A DNA stretch of 64,000 nucleotides from Celoporthe dispersa (Eukaryota; Ascomycota; Sordariomycetes; Diaporthales; Cryphonectriaceae). The translations under genes and the position numbers were made by a program. Under the pieces are notes generated by a model. The model worked only from the letters and a program-made list of their open reading frames with translations, made no database searches and was not told the DNA's origin. The DNA lies in contig WAID01000007.1 in the NCBI GenBank assembly GCA_016584495.1, positions 558,001-622,000 on the forward strand, read 5' to 3'. This document shows, one piece after another, positions 1 through 11,383 of this stretch (position 1 is its first letter; every line of letters begins with the position of its first letter).

Positions 1-245
1 GTGGTAATCAGGTCTTCCCCCCTGCTGAGAGTTGTGTCCTGCTCTCCTCTACCTCCCCTGCCAGCATGCCCACCCCGACCTGTGTTCTGATATTGCATAT
101 ATTGTGGATAGCCATAGGCAGGAGGTGCGGTGGGGGGTGGAGGGGGAGGAGGACCGTAGCCGTAGGTCATGTTGTAGTCAGGGTGTCTTGGGCTGGTCAG
201 CGAGTGTGTGTTGTGTCTGCCTGAGTACTCCTCGAAGGCAGGTTT
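1..245 (-). CDS. Partial gene at the window edge, low-complexity Pro/Gly/Tyr-rich protein
   Basis: A reading frame on the minus strand stays open from a plausible acceptor (CAG at 246-248) to the left edge of the window. It encodes a run of seven prolines and then Tyr/Gln/Gly-rich sequence with RGG-like triplets (GRGGHAGRGGRG). The only in-frame ATG is at 170, so the piece is either an internal exon or an N-terminus starting there. RGG-rich tails are common in RNA-binding proteins, but no folded domain is visible and I do not recognise the family. The rest of the gene lies outside the window. The absence of stops across about 80 codons and the strongly biased composition are the only support. 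Confidence 0.35.
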
Positions 246-1027
246 CTGGATGGACAAGTTGTCAAGGGGCAGGTGGACCTTGGGCGGATGTCGATGGCCA
301 GGGCAGAATCGACAGGCCCAGGTGAGGGTGCGAAGAGGAGGAGAGGTGACAAACGCAGCCAAAAAAGACTAGTGGACAGACTGGGCCTGAGCAAGCAGGG
401 AGAAGGATGTGAATCAAACAAGTCTTCTGGTGAAGAACACCACTTGTCCAGAGGAAGAGGGGGTGTCGTGAAGCCTCGGCCCTGGGCGGTGGTGAGTGAG
501 TGGTGGTGGTGGTGGTGGTGGGTGACGCTGGGTGGTTGGTAGGAGGAGCTTGGTCGATGGGAGTTCAAGGGAGCGTGTTGTGTGTGGTGGCAGAAGTTGA
601 GTTCCAGGCCTGTACACCCCATGCAAGCTTCCACTGGAGCCCAACTTATGTAACAGCGGGAAGAGTGACCTCTGGTTGGTCCGTGCAGGACTGAACCACC
701 CTAAGCACATGCCTGGGCTCCAACCTGAAAGCCTAGGGACGCTAGCACGGTTCTTCTAGTGAGTGAACCTCCCAAGTGCTGGACAAGACCACTGTGAGAC
801 CACTGCAATTGCTGGATGGGGGAGGTTGGCCAGTCAGTTTCTTTCTGAAGGAAAAACCTGTGAGCTGAGATCGTCAAGACTGTGCTCTGGCACACCAGGC
901 TTTCAGGGGATGCTGGCAGTGACCTGTCGCTCCGCCCAGAGTCATTCGTCTTTTCCTCCAAGCTTGAACTCAGAACCTGCTCAGGACTCTCTAAAAGCAC
1001 CACTTCCGGTGAATCACCAGGACCAAG
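246..1027. other. Divergent intergenic region before rpc25
   Basis: No gene recognised. It separates the leftward edge gene from the rightward rpc25 and contains a (TGG)7 microsatellite at 501-521. Short open frames on both strands show no family signature. Confidence 0.6.
501..521. repeat. (TGG)7 microsatellite
   Basis: Seven perfect TGG units in the noncoding region between the edge gene and rpc25. Confidence 0.9.
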
Positions 1028-1909
1028 ATGTTCATCCTAGTATGTATCAAGCCCCTTATCAGTGTGTACTTCCTGGTGTGCTCATGCTGACTTGTGCTTC
1101 AAGACAAAAATTGCGGATCTGGTCCAGATCACCCCTCAGGACTTTCACAAGAAGAGCATGCAGGCTATTGAGGACAACATCAATGCCAAGTATGCCAACA
1201 AGGTGTGCACCGCACCCAGCCTGAGACAGGAAGACCTTGATGGACAGAGCCCGTGATTGACTTTTTGGAGAATAGGTAATCCAGAAGATTGGCCTCTGTG
1301 TCTGCCTCTATGATCTCCTGTGGGCCTCTGAGGGCCTCATTGGTCATGGCACCGGAACTGCAAACGTGAATGGTATCTCAACCCTGTGGCCATGGCATCC
1401 TGTTCTGAGTATTGAAGCACTGACTGAGTACCTTTGCCTTCTGTATATACAGCCGAGTTCCGCCTCGTTGTCTTCCGGCCCTTCAAGGGCGAGGTCATCA
1501 TGGGCCGCATCAGCAGGTGTTCGCCTGACGGTATCCACGGTTCGTACCCCGGGCAATCCCACGTAGGTCATGACTGGGCCCTGAAGACACTGACTTTTGT
1601 ACATCAGTCCGCACTGACTTCTTCGACGACATCTTTGTCGAGGCCGAGAGCTCCCCGAGGGCTGTCAGTACGATCACAACGAGCAGCTCTGGGTCTGGGA
1701 GAGCGAGAACGGCCCTCTCTACTGGGATATCCACGAGACTGTCCGCCTGGCTGTCACCGGTGAGGAGTGGAACGACCAGACCCCCACCAAGCCATCCGTC
1801 GCCCCAGGTGAGGAAGCCCCGCAGGAGGTGAGACTTCCGCCCTACGTTGTGAAGGGGGAGCATGAAGGCGCAGGGCCTTGGCTGTACGCTGTGGTGGGAG
1901 CTCTGAGAG
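1028..1909 (+). CDS. rpc25: DNA-directed RNA polymerase III subunit RPC25 (RPB7-like)
   Basis: Pol III stalk subunit, partner of RPC17, needed for initiation at tRNA and 5S genes; nuclear. Five exons read as 1028-1039, 1104-1202, 1276-1372, 1453-1539 and 1608-1909. The tiny first exon gives MFIL and the second continues TKIADLVQITPQDFHKK, as in yeast Rpc25. Further matches are VVFRPFKGEV, DFFDDIF and a C-terminal GLG..LWWE block. The last exon needs two frame corrections. One base appears missing near 1645, between FDDIFVEAE and the LPEGC block. One G appears extra in the G5 run at 1854-1858, just before GSMKAQGLGCTLWWEL and the TGA ending at 1909. The two shifts cancel in total length (199 codons). 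The fourth donor, GTTCGT, is weak. The gene ends 111 bp from convergent emc3. Identity is firm; intact coding is not. Confidence 0.9.
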
Positions 1910-2020
1910 ATTTTTGTTCAACTGCCATCACATCGAGATGGTCTATACAGATCTATATGTCTACAGCCCGGGACGAGTGCCCTCTCCCGGTCTCCGTCAG
2001 AAGCCCCTGGCGGGTATCCA

Positions 2021-3090
2021 TCAAGCCCAGATGCCCTCGAGCAGGCGGTCCTCCACATGATCAAGGACGGAATAATGCTCGATGACGGCAAGGTTCTCGG
2101 CCTCGCCCAGGAACTGCTTGTCTGGGTCCACACCGGGACCAAACATCTGCTGCTGTTGAGGGCCCATCTGGCCCATCTGCTGGGTCATCTGGTTGGCAGC
2201 TGGCACAGGAAGAGCCGTTAGCTCGGAACGACGACGAGATGGGCATCCCCACCGAGCGGAGGCGGCGAAGGGAATACATACCATTGTCACTTCCAAGGAT
2301 GAAGTTGAACACAGGCTGTAGTCCAAATATACACAAGAAATACCACGAGATGCTAGACATCCACCTGGGGTCCATGTCCTTGGTGGCCACACCGGCCTGG
2401 AGCATGCTCTTGAACTTGATGGTGAGGGGGAACGGCAATTTCACTGGACACATTGTCCCGTCAGCGCTGCACACCTCAAAAGGCCCTCCCGCCTGTCCTC
2501 TTTGCACATACTGATCACGTAGCCACTGAAGAACGCATTGATCCAGCTCATTATAAGCGTGTTCGGGATGATCATGGCCATCTGCCCCTTCATGGCGCCC
2601 ATCATGCCCTCCATGGCATTAGGATCCGTCATGGGGTTCGGCGGCGCCTGGCCTCTGTTCTCGGGCGCCTTGAGGTACGCGCCGGACTCGTAGGCTGCCG
2701 TTAGCGCATCGCGGCGGACGTTGAAGGATCGCTTCGAGAGAACGTGGAAGTTGGACCGCACGTTGATGCCGTGCAGGAGCGAGCGCTGCTCGCGCTGGGC
2801 CTTCTGGTCGAGAGCCTTCGGGGGAGTCGCGAGCATAACGGTGACATAGTGCCGGAGGATGCCGGTCAGAACCTGAGAGAGGAGGGGCTGTCAGTGTACA
2901 TGTTGGGGCCTGATGGGCTGCAGGAGGAGAGGGATGGTGCACATACCATGACCACCGTGATGGGGAGGAGGATCCAGTAGCTAAGGAAAACTGTCAGCTC
3001 GGGGGGTTGATCCTGGAGAACGCACTGCATCGCATGAGCTCACAATAACTGGGGATCCCTATGGATCGTCTGCACTGGGACCTGAGCCAT
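2021..3090 (-). CDS. emc3: ER membrane protein complex subunit 3 (insertase subunit)
   Basis: EMC3 is the Oxa1/YidC-superfamily subunit of the ER membrane complex, which inserts tail-anchored and multipass proteins into the ER. Five exons join without a break: 3044-3090, 2947-2980, 2512-2872, 2282-2443 and 2021-2199, totalling 783 nt and 260 residues, the usual family length. It starts MAQVPVQTIHRDPQL, followed by a first membrane segment (YWILLPITVVMVLTGIL), the family's cytosolic region (TPPKALDQKAQREQRSLLHG), and two further membrane segments around IIPNTLIMSWINAFFSGYVI and SSISWYFLCIFGLQPVF. The C-terminus is Gln/Met-rich. The start is the only ATG giving the conserved N-terminus. All donors are GT and acceptors AG. 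It is divergent from spc2 and convergent with rpc25. Confidence 0.95.
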
Positions 3091-3446
3091 GGTGCAGGCA
3101 GTATCTGCTGGTGTTCTGAAGGCTGTTCTGAGATATCCAAAGCTGTTCCTGGCCCGAGGTCTGAGGTGTGTGGTGGCAGTGGTGGTGGTGGTGATGTTTG
3201 CGGCTCACCAGTGGGCCCCTGCCGCTGGAGCTCACCTTGGTTGCCGCTGGAGCTAAGACCCCTGGAGGAAATGCTGTAGTGGGCAGGCAGCGCCCCTCTA
3301 AGAGACCCTTGATGACAGATCGGCGCAACCAACTTCATGCCAGGAACATTGTAAGCTTCTCAATCTCTCCCAAGCTTCACCCAGATTACTTGCACACTTC
3401 AGACATTTTGAAACCCCAAGGGGAAGCCTGAGAAGATTCCCCAGTC
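3091..3446. promoter_or_regulatory. Shared bidirectional promoter of emc3 and spc2
   Basis: The 356 bp between the two divergent start codons must hold both promoters unless they overlap the genes. It contains a short TGG/GGT-rich patch near 3170-3192. No clear TATA box is visible for either gene. Confidence 0.6.
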
Positions 3447-4336
3447 ATGGCAGTCTCTCAGGAGAAAATTACACTCTACAACCTCGCTGGTAAGTCAATA
3501 CCCCCATCGCAATCGTCGCAAAACGGAAGTTAACCAAGACTCTCTCTCCCTCTCACACAGACCTTAAGAACACCTCCGACGATGCCCTACCCAACTATCT
3601 CAACTCCCTCAAGTTCAAGCAGTCCCACATCCTGACTGATGTACGGCTGGGACTTGGCTACTCAGCCTTCCTCCTGAGCGCAGCCTGTTTCCTCTGGGAC
3701 TACAAGCTTGGCTTCGAGAACACAAAATACTACACGGCTGCCGCAGTGGGGGTCTACTCGATACTGAACTTGGCCCTGACGCTCTGGATATGGTTGAAGG
3801 AGGCGAATGTTGTCTACGTGGGCACTGCGCCTAGTGGAGATGTGGTATGCCGCTGCTCCCTCGCCTTGTTTCTTCCCAGGAGGCTCTTCTCTGATGGCCC
3901 ACGGATCGCCTCGACGGAACGTCGCCTTCAGAAAAGGACACACTTTCACATGAGCCAAGCATAGGCTGACCATCATACCTCTCCTTGCCAGATCCAAATA
4001 GCGACCTCCGTCAAGAAGAACGTCCCCATCTACAAGCTTACCATAACTGTCACGCCCAAATCCGGCAAGCCGCAGACGTTCACGCTCAGCCGCTCCTTCA
4101 CTGAGTGGTTCGATGAGAAGGGCCACTTTGTTGTCACCCCCTTCCAGACCATGCTCGCCTCCAATATCGCCATTGTGGGCCGGGTGGACCCCAAGAGGGC
4201 GCTTGCTGCTTCTGAGCCTGCTGTGCCCTCGGAAGGCCTTACTGCCGAGGACCTGCAGGCTATGATTTCCGGTGAAGCGTCGGCGGAGTCGACAGGATCT
4301 GCGGCAAAGAAGGGCGGAAAGAGGAGAAAGGCGTAG
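3447..4336 (+). CDS. spc2: Signal peptidase complex subunit 2 (SPC25 family)
   Basis: Accessory subunit of the ER signal peptidase complex, which links the peptidase to the Sec61 translocon. Three exons, 3447-3489, 3561-3844 and 3992-4336, give 223 residues with no frame problem. After the N-terminal cytosolic part there are two closely spaced membrane helices (GYSAFLLSAACFLW, and VGVYSILNLALTLWIWL), the topology typical of SPC25. The C-terminal cytosolic part carries the conserved FTEWFDEKGHFV patch and ends in a basic tail (KKGGKRRKA). The start is the first ATG downstream of the shared promoter. The divergent neighbour emc3 is another ER membrane-biogenesis factor, so common regulation is plausible but not shown. 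Confidence 0.93.
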
Positions 4337-5149
4337 ATGTGGTGCTTGCGAGATCTGGCTGTGCTTCCAGGAGCTGGGCGTTGTTGAAAAGTTGGGCGCC
4401 GTCTTTTATTGCCCAAGCAGGTTGTTCTCCGTTGGGAAAGGCTTCCTTCCACAGGTTACCGGAGGGCCAAAAGAGACGTCGCTGCATCAGCCTTCTGACA
4501 GTTCAATGAGGAGCGTCCACTGCGTCAATAGTGAAGACATAGATACCCATCCATGCTGTTGTTGATGTATTCGCAAGCCTTCGACCTTCTCGCCGCACCT
4601 GGGTTGAAAGACCAGTCTGTTTCTCGGAAGCACACGATTTGTTGTACATTGTTCGATTTTATTGTCTGCCTATCCTGATGATATTTTATACGCTCATGCC
4701 GTGCGTCCGGGTATCTCTTGTTAGGAAGAAACCAAATCCCCACGACTAAACAGTATGTGGTCACCAAGTGGACTATTTCGTGAATGTCCCAAGTCAGCGA
4801 CCATCTGATGCAAGGTCAAAGTTTCCCTACCATTCTGTGCCATGCAATATCCGGAACTGCTGCTGTGGTCTTGCTTGAATGTTTAATTGCAAACACTATT
4901 GAACTTTTCACAAACCCAATACCTAGTAAGGTAAGGGCTTCTTCGCTGTCCCCCCTTCCCCCTCAACCAACCTACCTTTCCTCTTTTTTTACCCTCGCGC
5001 CTTATGATCCCTTCGCAAGGCGATCGGGCAAATGGTAGAGTACTAGGTAGGCTCGAGAAGCGCTTTACCAGGCAGGTACTAAAGGAGGTCCTTTAATAGC
5101 ACACTAGCTGGTAGATCATTATCTCTCACACGATCGGCCATGAAGTCAA
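4337..5149. other. Intergenic region between spc2 and mms19
   Basis: The two genes converge here. Nothing recognisable is present apart from expected 3' UTR sequence; it is more AT-rich than its surroundings around 4620-4950. Confidence 0.6.
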
Positions 5150-8100
5150 TTACTCCGAGACCTTGACCCATTCGTTCTTCGCCCCCTGTGCTAGCTGACG
5201 GACCTCTCGGGACTTGTCAGCGTAAACAGTCGCAAGGTGCATCAGCACAATGTTGGCATAAGGCCGGAGCACCATCTCTTCGAGTCTAGCCGGCAGTAGT
5301 CGCAGTAGCTGGATTGATTTCTTGCGGACCTCAATCGGCTCGACTCTGTGCACGAATCGCGGCTGGAGGTCCTTGAGCGGCTCTTGCTTCCAAGGGTTCG
5401 CAGCCTCATTGCTAGTCGGACTGACGTCCAATCCTTTTTGGTAGACTCTTATGCACGCGTTGATGATGGTAGGGAGGTGATCACGAATAGAAGTGTTGTA
5501 TAGCTGGAGGACGACTGCGCAAGCAGAGTTGATGTCAGAAGGATCTTCTGCCTTTTGCATTGCCGCGAGAGCAATCCTGAGGATCTCAGCTCTGTTCTCC
5601 TCGTACTGCTTCAACGTGAGGTTCTTAACAGCATGGAGCACGTAGATGGCGTACGTGACGGATTCCCATCCTTCCGGGCTCAGCGGGTATGCGAGTTGCA
5701 GAACCGGACAGATGCTCTGATAATATAGTCGCTGTTGGAAGAGGCGTTTCTGTGCGGCGTGGTCATGGCGCCCTGCAGTAGGCTCATCTGGAGCCAGGAA
5801 GAGCAAGCTGAGGATCCGCGCCATATATTTCCCCGCCGAGGGCCACTGTTCACCGCCGCACAGCTGATCGCCTCGTACAGATCTTGTCCGATGAACCGGT
5901 CGCCACGCCTAAGCGCTCCGGTGAGCACATAAACGATGCGAGAGAACTTATCAAAAGGCATGTTGGCCATATTGCTCGCATTGCACAAGATGTTCTGTAT
6001 CTCGACCAGCGTCCTGACCCAAGGTTCGGGCCCTCCGTCCCCTCCGATGTCTGGCTTGAGGAATCGAGGATCGTATTTGTTGGCAAGCTCGTAGGCGATC
6101 TGATCCCTTGCAAAGAGCACTTGGGGCGAATGTTGCGAGCTCGACCCGAGATCACCGACCAGCAGGTCGTGAATATTACTACCCTGCCCAGCGTAGTGTT
6201 GTTAGTATCACACGACACGCCTTGGAGTCTCTTGGGCTCTCTTACCAGATCTAGTACAATTTCGGGACGAACTGCACAGGCGACCCCACGAGACAGCGTT
6301 GCAATTACACCGTCGGCGTGGCACTCCCAGGAGAGGCCCTCAGGACCAGAGCGTAGTGGACGGAAACATGCCACGATCTGTTGACCCAGATTCAAGGCCT
6401 GCTGAGCGGGCAGACCAAGGTCAACAAGGACAATGTGACCAATGTTACCTACCGCCTCAAGATATCTGTTCCTCCAGAGCTCCTGGGACTCCAGAGAGCC
6501 CATCTGAAGGTCGGCTCCAGCGGCTGTGAGGCTCAGGTGCTCACTGATATAGAGATGGACGCTTTTGGTATCATCCTCCTTCTCCTCAGTGGCGGTCTGA
6601 TATAATTGGGCCACGATGTAGACACCCAACTGGAGGGCAGAGGTCACGAAAGCGGCATCCGACGACTTTGGCGCCTTCGCCAAGAGTTGAACCACCTGGG
6701 AGGGGTCAAATTGGGAGAATTGCCTCTCGACGAGGTTCGGAAAGGTGGGCAATATATCCTTGACGGCATCCTCAACCGACGCGAGGCTCCATGCTGCTTC
6801 CCATTGAACGGGATTATTGAGAATCTCGCGTTGTACCTCTGGAGTCCGCATGAAGCCGAGGACGCCTTCGAACAGCGCATGAATGACCCAGAAGGAGGCT
6901 TTGAAATTAGCCTTTGAGGTGGATAACATGCCCAGCAATTTCAGCATGCTACCAGCAAAGATGCTGAAGTTGACCACACCTGCTGATCTCACGTCAGGTG
7001 TGACCGTGCAGCCGATAAATGCGGCTTTGATACACGAGTTTTTAAGGGCCTGGAAGGATCGTTCGGGAGGTGTTCCTGTCCAGCTTCTCTTGCCAATTTC
7101 ATTGAGCAGGTTGGAGACAATATTGCCATAGCCCTCTGGGTAGAACCTGATTGTCATCCTAAGAGCCAGGCCAGCGGCAGTTTCGATGGCTGTGTATGTG
7201 TCTGAAGGAGCTGTAGGGCGGATCCCGAAATCGTTCAAGTAGCGGAATGCCAAAATTGAACAAATCTCTTGAAGCATTTCCTTGTTCCAGCTAGTCGTAT
7301 TATCGCTTCCGGTGTCTATAGGGCACGGCTGCTGCACGACTTGGATGAGACCTTCGAGGGCCTCCTTGGCAATGTCGACTTGCTCCCTGTTCGGATCGTC
7401 CACGGCATTCTCCTTCAGCTTGCTGAGATAAATGCCACGAGCTATCGTCAGCAAACCCTCTTCCTGCTTTTCCGGACGAGGTAATGGTGGAGTCATTAAT
7501 TGGCGACGAGCACGAAGAAGGTTGTTGAGGATCAGCAGGAGAGTCTTCGTGTGTGCAGATGATTTCGGCTGAGCGATAGCACGATTGATAGCATCGACGA
7601 GGCGGGGGCTGATCTGTCGGAAAGGCTCGGGGTGTGCTCGCGCCACACTGATGAGAATTGAGCCAAGCTGTTCGGTGTAGGTTGGATTCTCGAAAAAGTC
7701 CTCAGCGCAGTCGTTCCAGATGGTGTCGACGAAATCCTTCAAATGATCGGAAGCACCTTGCAGCGCAAGACGCCTTGTGGACATCTCAAAGACTGATAGT
7801 GTTTCCTGGATGGCCTCGGGTACCTCGCCATTTCTGACCTCATATTTGAGCGAGGACCAGATTTGGGGAAGATAAGGCAGAACGTAGGTCTCGATCGGCT
7901 CGTAGCCCTCGACACATGCCTTGATGGTTCGGAGGATATCAAGCTGGGCACGTCAGTATAAACATAGAGGGTAGAGGATCAAAGAAGAATCAAACGAAAT
8001 AGAGAAGGGTAAGACTGTTGGAAAGATTCGGTGTGGAGTATCTGCTCTTGGGAAACTAACCTTGGCCGCAGCAGTGAGACTCGCTCCGCCGTCGAGCTTC

Positions 8101-9147
8101 TCCACAAGAAAAGGGATTGTGCGGTGGGCGAGACGGCCATTTGAGGAGAAACAAGAGTTTAAGGCATCCTTTAAGTGCTGCTCGGTGACTTCGGGGCCCG
8201 GCGCAGTCGACCTGCGGATGGAGATGGGGAAGAAAGGAGAGAAGGACGCGAAGGCTGCGTCCGCAACCTCTGTCGACAAAACGCTCTGTTTGAGGATGGT
8301 GTTCAGATCGCGGAACCAGCGCAGGAGATTGGAAGGGTCTCTCTCCTTCCCAGCAAGACCTAAAACCTGAAGGAGATGCTCGCTCCCCTGGTGACGCTTC
8401 TGAAGATATGTCCCGCACTCTCCAGTGAGCAGTAATTTCAGTAGCTGCAGAATCTCTGACCGTGTCTTTGCAAGCTGTTTAGTGTAGTTCTCTGGGTCCA
8501 TAGAGCCGATGGTGGAGAGAAGGTCCTCAGTCAAAGAGATGTCAAAGTTGTCCATCCAGACCAGACTGATCAGGGCTTCTGTCGCAGCTGGTATACTGGC
8601 CCCCTGAAGTTGATACATGGATTTGAAAAAGTTCAAGAATAATTTGACTATGTGTGCTGTCAGAAAAATGCCACTGCTGTACCGTCAAAGGCGAACTCAC
8701 CTTCTCGAACTTGTAGTGTCGCCTTGGGCAAAGTATTCAGGGTCCGAGATATGAATTTGTGTGCTGCCATGTGTTGTCAGCAGCAGCGAGGCTGGATGTT
8801 GTGGGCAGAAGCCAATGTGCACAGAATGCTTACCTCTTGCAGTCTTCTCGATGCTTCCTAGGTCTGAAGCCACATCTGCATGGCCATCATCTTCGTCATC
8901 ATTCATGGGAGATGCCCAACGATGTATTGACATTGCTAGCTGAGTGGCTGATGATTGAGGATTGTCGCGATGGTACTTCCAACCAAACCTGACATCTTTG
9001 TACAGTCTTAGGCTCAAGCCTACATGGGATGTGAGGGAATTTGGGCTTACAGTCAGAGGCATCTGTGATGATCTTGTCTTGCTCCTCAGCTGACATGCCA
9101 TCCTGCTCGACATAGCGCTCGGCAAGGGTTTCCAGATATGGGGGCAT
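5150..9147 (-). CDS. mms19: MMS19/Met18 HEAT-repeat protein, CIA targeting complex
   Basis: MMS19 is the cytosolic HEAT-repeat adaptor that delivers Fe-S clusters to nuclear DNA-repair and replication enzymes. Six exons fit: 9051-9147, 8834-8947, 8701-8763, 8061-8647, 6246-7943 and 5150-6183. The N-terminal domain contains KERDPSNLLRWF and FFPISI, matching the EKDPRNLL and YFPI landmarks of MMS19_N, followed by the helical IPFLVEKLDGG block. The C-terminal domain ends with the family's KSREVRQLAQGAKNEWV. All exon phases agree except the last exon, whose 1034 nt is one short of a full frame. The frame changes at 5831-5840, where ISCAAVNSGP must continue into GKYMARILSLLFLAPDEP, so one G is probably missing. 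The start ATG at 9147 gives MPPYLETLAERYV; the N-terminal exons are inferred from phase and are less certain. Confidence 0.85.
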
Positions 9148-10217
9148 GTTGACCTCTGTGTTTGTGCGCCAAGGTTGCCGAGTCACGGAGGGGGAGTATC
9201 ACCTGAAAGGCGACATGCGTGGATGAAGAGACGCAAGGGTAGATAGAACTCTTGGTGAAACCGGAATGGAGAATTGGAAAAAGAGACTTCTAAGATTGTG
9301 ATGCTTGTGAGTTGGGAGCTGGGTCTCCAATGTTGATGTTGGTGTAGAGAGATTGAACATGGGGCAAATATTGCCGTTCTGAAGGTGGGATGTCTGGTGT
9401 CTGAAAGAGTGCTGAATCCCTATAACGCAGGCGGTCAGGCCCTTAGACCCAGGGCTGCTGATGGGTGTGGGCCTGGAAGGTGCTAGAGAGAAGCGCTATC
9501 ACTTTTAGGGATGGAGGGGTATCCAGGAACCCAGCAATTTTTAGAAGTCTGCTCCTGTTATCGGAGTCGATAAGAAGCAAAGGCGTTCCTGACTCAACTT
9601 CTGCGGAATAATTATTTGATTTGCGACAGCTGACAACCAAATTCTTTTTTTTTCTTTCTTTTTTTCTTTTCGGGGACCCCTTAGAGCCAATGTCCATGGA
9701 CACAGGCTGAATATTGCACCGAGTGAATGGGATGATTTTTCCTCAACTACCAAGCCTGTCTTTTCAGAACCACTGTGACCCCTAATCTCTTCCCCCCAGG
9801 CGAACTGGGCCCATTCTTTGCAACAGGTAAGCCAGCACCTGGAAGACCAAAGCCAGATCAGGATACATCAGAAAACCTGGGGGAACCAGCAGAACTGAGC
9901 GGGTCCTCGTCTACAGACTGTCTGTTTGGAGGGGTCGAGGCTACTCCCAGCCTAGCCTCGCCTGCACAGTTGTTCTTGTGTAAGAGAATCCACTTGATCG
10001 GGAATTGAAGGCCCCTCAGAGGTTCAGCATTGGTGGGGGCAGGCGTGTAGCCTCCAGATTCTGTCACAGAGTATTGAATGCATATAATTGACTCACGATT
10101 TACTTTCAGCCCAGATTTCCCAACCTGCGGTGATACCGTCACCACCTCGACTAGACTCTTCCGAACCCCCCTCCTCCTGCGCGCCCAGCCCACTGATCAA
10201 CAACCCGGTCAAGAATC
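9148..10217. other. Divergent intergenic region between mms19 and mtd1
   Basis: About 1.07 kb holding the promoters of both genes. T/A-rich patch at 9645-9670. No open frame with family features. Confidence 0.6.
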
Positions 10218-11383
10218 ATGGCCACCGTACCGAAGACCTGCAAGGTCATACTTGCAGACTCCATCGCGAGACGCCTGCTCGAGGAGGTACAGGAGACCCT
10301 GCAGTCCATCGGCAATGGCAAGCCCCGTCTTGCTGCCTTCCTGGCGAACGATGACCCAGCTGCTGTGAAGTATGCTGAGTGGTCGCAAAAGACGTGCGAG
10401 GAAAAGTAAGTGGCCAGCGCTCCCTGACGCCGGCCATTGTTGCAGAAGAGAAGCCTGGCCACCAGTCGAGGTCGAGGTCGCTGACAACGGACACACACAC
10501 ACTCAATAGTGGCTTTGCCTTTGACCTACGACGAGTCGACAAAGAAGCCCTCGAGGAGGAAGTGCGCCTTGCCAACGGAGACAGCAGCGTCGACGGCATC
10601 ATCATCTACTACCCCATCTGGCCCGAGAATGTCTCGCAGGACAACTACATCAAGGAGACCGTGGCGCTGGAGAAGGACGTCGAGGGTCTCTGTTTCCGCC
10701 ACCTGTCCAACATGTACCACAACGAGCGCTACCTCGACCCTCCCACCAACCTGAAGAAGTCGATCCTGCCCTGCACGCCGCTCGCTATCCTCAAGATCCT
10801 CGAGCACCTGCACATCTACAACCCCATCCTCGCAGAGGGCAACAGACTGTACGGAAAGACCATAACCGTCATCAACCGCTCCGAGGTCATCGGCCGCCCG
10901 CTCGCCGCGCTCCTGGCCAACGATGGCGCGAATGTATACTCGGTCGATATCACGGGCGTGCAGTTGTACACGCGGGGCAAGGGCATCAAGAACCACCGAC
11001 ACCAAGTGGAGGATAAGAAGGAATGGGAGCTGAAGGATGTCCTGCCCATCAGCGACGTGGTCATCTCTGGTGTACCAGTTGAGAGCTACAAGGTGCCCAC
11101 GGATCTACTTCGTGACGGGGCGGCGTGCATCAATTTCTCCTCGTACCGCAACTTTGATGGCCCGGCAGTGAAGGAGAAGGCTGCCATGTACGTTCCTTCG
11201 GTCGGCAAGGTGACGGTCGCATGTCTGTTGCGAAACTTGGTGGTGAGTCTCCAGACCCCTTCCTCTCTCTTTCTTCCTTTCTGTGTGCTGACTTGTGACG
11301 TTGTTCCGCAGCGCCTGGTTGCCAATCGTCCCACCGACAGCAGCCATCAGCAGGCCCGGAAGGAGGCCTTTATTGAGGGCTAG
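10218..11383 (+). CDS. mtd1: NAD-dependent 5,10-methylenetetrahydrofolate dehydrogenase
   Basis: Cytosolic enzyme oxidising 5,10-methylene-THF to methenyl-THF with NAD+, feeding one-carbon units to purine synthesis. Three exons, 10218-10405, 10510-11242 and 11312-11383, give 330 residues, close to yeast Mtd1. Landmarks in order are KYAEWSQKTCEE near residue 53, GIIIYYPIWPE, the substrate-site motif ILPCTPLAILKIL, and the Rossmann segment INRSEVIGRPLAALLANDGA followed by VYSVDI. The C-terminal VGKVTVACLLRNL is also typical. It is a monofunctional dehydrogenase: the cyclohydrolase and synthetase parts of trifunctional C1-THF synthase are absent. The start ATG is the first in frame and the splice phases agree. 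Divergent from mms19. Confidence 0.95.

Noticed and set aside
5850..7784. Reading the MMS19 region as an importin or exportin
   Set aside because: HEAT repeats are shared, but the KERDPSNLL/FFPISI block and the C-terminal KNEWV match MMS19, and the exon order fits its domain order.
10526..11005. 159-codon antisense frame in mtd1
   Set aside because: Shadow of a strongly codon-biased exon; the sense product is a complete, well-conserved enzyme.
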